A stretch of 64,000 nt of DNA, from NCBI RefSeq assembly GCF_004217495.1, contig NZ_SHLC01000001.1:1116001-1180000 (forward strand), in the 5' to 3' direction. The DNA is from Microterricola gilva (lineage in GTDB: Bacteria; Actinomycetota; Actinomycetes; Actinomycetales; Microbacteriaceae). How positions within the stretch are numbered: the stretch's first letter is position 1; each line of letters opens with the position of its first letter. The notes under the pieces were generated by a model. The model worked only from the letters and a program-made list of their open reading frames with translations. It did no database searches and was not told the origin of the DNA. The translations under genes and the position numbers were made by a program. Positions 62,160 to 64,000 of this stretch are shown piece after piece.

Positions 62160-62792
62160 GTGAGTGACGACGACGCGCGCCGCACGCAACTGCGGGTTGG
62201 GCGCCTGACCAAGGCGCACGGACTCAAGGGTGCAATCAAGCTGGAGCTTTTCACGGATGACCCGGGGCGACGTTTCGTCCCGGGCGCCGTGTTCTCCTTG
62301 CAGGTTCCAACGGGTTCCCCGTGGCACGGAAAGACCATCGAACTCGCCGAGCTGCGCTGGTACAACAGCCACCCCGTCGGGTTCTTCGTCGGAGTCTCCG
62401 ACCGCACCGCCGCCGAAGGCCTCGCCAAGGCGATTCTCTGGATCGACCAGGATGACACCGAGTCGCCCGATGAGGAAGACGCCTGGTATGACCACCAGCT
62501 CGTCGGCCTCGCCGTCGTGCGTGACGGTGTGACCGTCGGCCAGGTTGCCCGGATCGAGCACTTCCCGGCACAGGACCTCATCATCGTCAAGACGCCGAAC
62601 GGCGAAGTGATGGTGCCATTCGTGAAGGCCATCGTCGCCTCCGTCGACATCGACGCCGGTGTCGTCACGGTCACGCCTCCGAACGGACTGTTCGAAGAGC
62701 TGCCGGAGGAGCCCGTCGAGGACTCCGAAACGGAGACGGACGCGGACTCCGAGACGGATGTCGCAGCCGATGGCGGTTCGACAGAAGACTAG
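62160..62792 (+). CDS. rimM: Ribosome maturation factor RimM
   Basis: A 210-residue 30S assembly factor. An N-terminal beta-barrel (LRVGRLTKAHGLKGAIKLEL) and C-terminal PRC-barrel (DHQLVGLAVV ... EVMVPFVKAIVASVDID) are clear. The last 35 residues are Glu/Asp/Thr rich and extra compared with E. coli RimM. GTG 62160 follows khpA by 1 nt. The usual next gene, trmD, is not present; a hairpin and an unrelated transporter follow. Confidence 0.92.
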   Translation: MSDDDARRTQLRVGRLTKAHGLKGAIKLELFTDDPGRRFVPGAVFSLQVPTGSPWHGKTIELAELRWYNSHPVGFFVGVSDRTAAEGLAKAILWIDQDDTESPDEEDAWYDHQLVGLAVVRDGVTVGQVARIEHFPAQDLIIVKTPNGEVMVPFVKAIVASVDIDAGVVTVTPPNGLFEELPEEPVEDSETETDADSETDVAADGGSTED

Positions 62793-62840
62793 ACAACGAC
62801 CTCACCGCCGCTTTCGCGCGCGGTGAGCGGAACGTTACGA

Positions 62841-62884
62841 GAGGGTCACCGGCACGCAATCCTGCGAGCCGGTGGCCCTCTTAG
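62841..62884 (+). terminator. Probable terminator after rimM
   Basis: A 13-bp stem with one mismatch (62841-62853 with 62868-62880) is followed by TTAG. A smaller 8-bp hairpin (62801-62808 with 62820-62827) precedes it. The U-tract is poor, so termination may be partial. Confidence 0.55.
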
Positions 62885-62885
62885 C

Positions 62886-62918
62886 GTGTGAACCACAGCC
62901 AATCCGGCTGATTCACAC
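62886..62918 (+). promoter_or_regulatory. Inverted repeat just upstream of the formate/nitrite transporter ribosome site
   Basis: GTGTGAA (62886-62892) and its complement TTCACAC (62912-62918) enclose a second inverted pair AGCC/GGCT. The element ends 2 nt before the ribosome site GGAGG (62921-62925). It could be an operator or an RNA hairpin that affects translation. Confidence 0.4.
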
Positions 62919-62929
62919 TCGGAGGTCGC

Positions 62930-63808
62930 ATGTCGTACGTCGCCCCAGACCGCATCGTTGATGCGGCAATTTCAGCCGGAGTCTCCCGGGCAGAGCAGCC
63001 GGTCAGCCAGATGGTGGTGCGCGGCATCCTCGCCGGCGCCATCCTCGCCTGCGCGACGACCGTCGCGTTCACCGCGTCCATCCAGACCGGGCTCCCCATC
63101 GTCGGAGCGCTGATCTTCCCCGTCGGCTTCGTCATCATCGTGCTGCTCGGGACCGAGCTCGTCACCGGCAACTTCGCACTCATCCCGCTGGCTGTGCTCG
63201 AGGGTCGCACGAGCACGGCGCTGATGCTGAAGAACTTCTTCTTCGTCATCGTGGGCCACCTCATCGGCTGCGCGCTCTACCTGCTGCTCTACGTGGCCGT
63301 CATCACCAAGATGGGCACCGAGTCCAGCGATCCGATGATCGCCCAGATCATCGCCGTCGCCGAGGGCAAGACGCTCGGCTACGCCGCACTCGGCGGCTCC
63401 GGCCTGGCACTGGTGTTCATCAAGGCTGTCCTCTGCAACTGGATGGTGACGCTGGGCGCAGTGCTGGCGCTCAGCTCAGCATCGGTGAGCGGCAAGATCA
63501 TGGCCATGTGGCTGCCGGTGACGATGTTCTTCTCGCTCGGATTCGAGCATGCCGTCGTGAACATGTTCGTGATCCCGGCCGGGATGCTGCTCGGGGCGGA
63601 CGTGAGCCTCGCGGAGTGGTGGGGCTGGAACCAGCTCCCCGTGCTTGCAGGCAACTTCCTCGGAGGCGTCGCGTTGACCGGGGCGCTGTTCTACTTCTCA
63701 CACCGCCGCCGGATCACCAGGCAGACCCTGGTGACGACGGCACAGCCGCCCGTTGGCGAGCTCACGAGCGACGCCGCGCGTGAGCCGGCTCAGACGTTCA
63801 GCCGGTAG
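62930..63808 (+). CDS. Formate/nitrite transporter family protein
   Basis: A 292-residue FNT-family channel with six helices. GTELVTGNFALIPLAVLEGR holds the TGN loop, KAVLCNWMVTLGAVLALSS is a pore helix, and FSLGFEHAVVNMFVIPAGML carries the conserved pore His in FEHAVVNMF. FNT proteins form pentamers passing formate, nitrite or hydrosulfide. The convergent partial gene with a winged-helix end resembles regulators found beside nitrite genes, which favours nitrite, but this is inference. Confidence 0.9.
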   Translation: MSYVAPDRIVDAAISAGVSRAEQPVSQMVVRGILAGAILACATTVAFTASIQTGLPIVGALIFPVGFVIIVLLGTELVTGNFALIPLAVLEGRTSTALMLKNFFFVIVGHLIGCALYLLLYVAVITKMGTESSDPMIAQIIAVAEGKTLGYAALGGSGLALVFIKAVLCNWMVTLGAVLALSSASVSGKIMAMWLPVTMFFSLGFEHAVVNMFVIPAGMLLGADVSLAEWWGWNQLPVLAGNFLGGVALTGALFYFSHRRRITRQTLVTTAQPPVGELTSDAAREPAQTFSR

Positions 63809-64000
63809 CCGCGCTTCACAACCGTCGCGATGAGTCCCGGCGATGCCAACGACTGTCGGAGCCGGCTGAGCGCCATCTCCAGCACATGATCGTCGGCATC
63901 GCCGGGAAGAACGCGGGCGAGCTCCTCGCGGGAGACGACGGCGCCACGCGCCGCGTACAGCGCTCGGAAGATCGCCAGGGCGCTTGGCGTCAGCGCGACG
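63790..64000 (-). CDS. Winged-helix DNA-binding domain, C-terminal end (possibly uroporphyrinogen-III synthase fusion); runs off right edge
   Basis: The last 69 residues are in the window: VALTPSALAIFRALY, SREELARVLPG, HVLEMALSRLRQSL and TVVKRGYRLNV. They form a complete OmpR/PhoB-type winged helix. The tail VVKRGYRL is shared by response regulators and by actinobacterial proteins that join uroporphyrinogen-III synthase to such a domain next to nitrite genes. The N-terminal part needed to decide lies outside. It overlaps the transporter 3' end by 19 nt. Confidence 0.72.
   Translation of the reverse strand, partial: VALTPSALAIFRALYAARGAVVSREELARVLPGDADDHVLEMALSRLRQSLASPGLIATVVKRGYRLNV

Overview
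The window is ordinary core chromosome of a high-GC actinobacterium, most likely a member of the Microbacteriaceae (order Micrococcales). Three things point there: roughly two-thirds G+C with strongly GC-ending codons, frequent GTG and TTG starts with many leaderless transcripts, and the conserved actinobacterial order leuCD-murA-plsC-gpsA-ddl-thiL-rsmD-recG-coaD-DUF177-rpmF-rnc-mutM-smc-ftsY-ffh-rpsP-khpA-rimM. I see no prophage, insertion sequence, integrase, CRISPR array or toxin-antitoxin pair. Species cannot be fixed from the sequence alone.

Layout. 1-8.5 kb: a class V aminotransferase-like gene (cut by the left edge) diverges from its LysR-type regulator; then gltX, a thioredoxin-reductase-like flavoprotein, tRNA-Gln(CTG), a Dcu-type C4-dicarboxylate transporter, an M20 dipeptidase and an APC amino-acid permease. 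8.6-19.9 kb: a class A penicillin-binding protein with a repetitive Gly/Asn tail, an MBL-fold hydrolase, a diacylglycerol-kinase-like lipid kinase, two identical tRNA-Glu(CTC) genes, an MFS transporter, the threonine catabolic pair tdh-kbl, a UPF0114 membrane protein, a TerC-family protein behind a yybP-ykoY (Mn2+) riboswitch, and a PP2C phosphatase. 19.9-26.4 kb: a leucine-rich leader peptide precedes leuC-leuD, followed by murA, plsC, gpsA and ddl, which combine leucine synthesis with peptidoglycan and phospholipid precursor supply. 26.4-41.8 kb: DUF3515 lipoprotein, thiL, a K+ channel overlapping a HerA-like ATPase, rsmD, a TPR protein, recG, coaD, a MoxR-DUF58-transglutaminase module, DUF177-rpmF, rnc and mutM.

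41.9-47.7 kb: a complete peptide-type ABC importer operon on the minus strand, led by a DUF1684 gene. 47.9-64 kb: DUF2809 and double-GNAT genes, smc, a membrane-anchored tandem VOC protein, ftsY, DUF2004, a GNAT, ffh, an F420-type LLM oxidoreductase, an HtrA-like protease, a YbdK-type carboxylate-amine ligase, rpsP-khpA-rimM, a formate/nitrite transporter and the end of a winged-helix regulator that may be a uroporphyrinogen-III synthase fusion.

The most interesting signals are regulatory: a leaderless Leu-codon leader peptide ahead of leuCD, the Mn2+ riboswitch ahead of terC, many genes whose -10 box sits 6-8 nt before the start codon, back-to-back overlapping -10 boxes between DUF3515 and thiL, three long intergenic palindromes, and a heptamer (GGATGCC/GGCATCC) that recurs about four times more often than base composition predicts and overrides normal codon choice.
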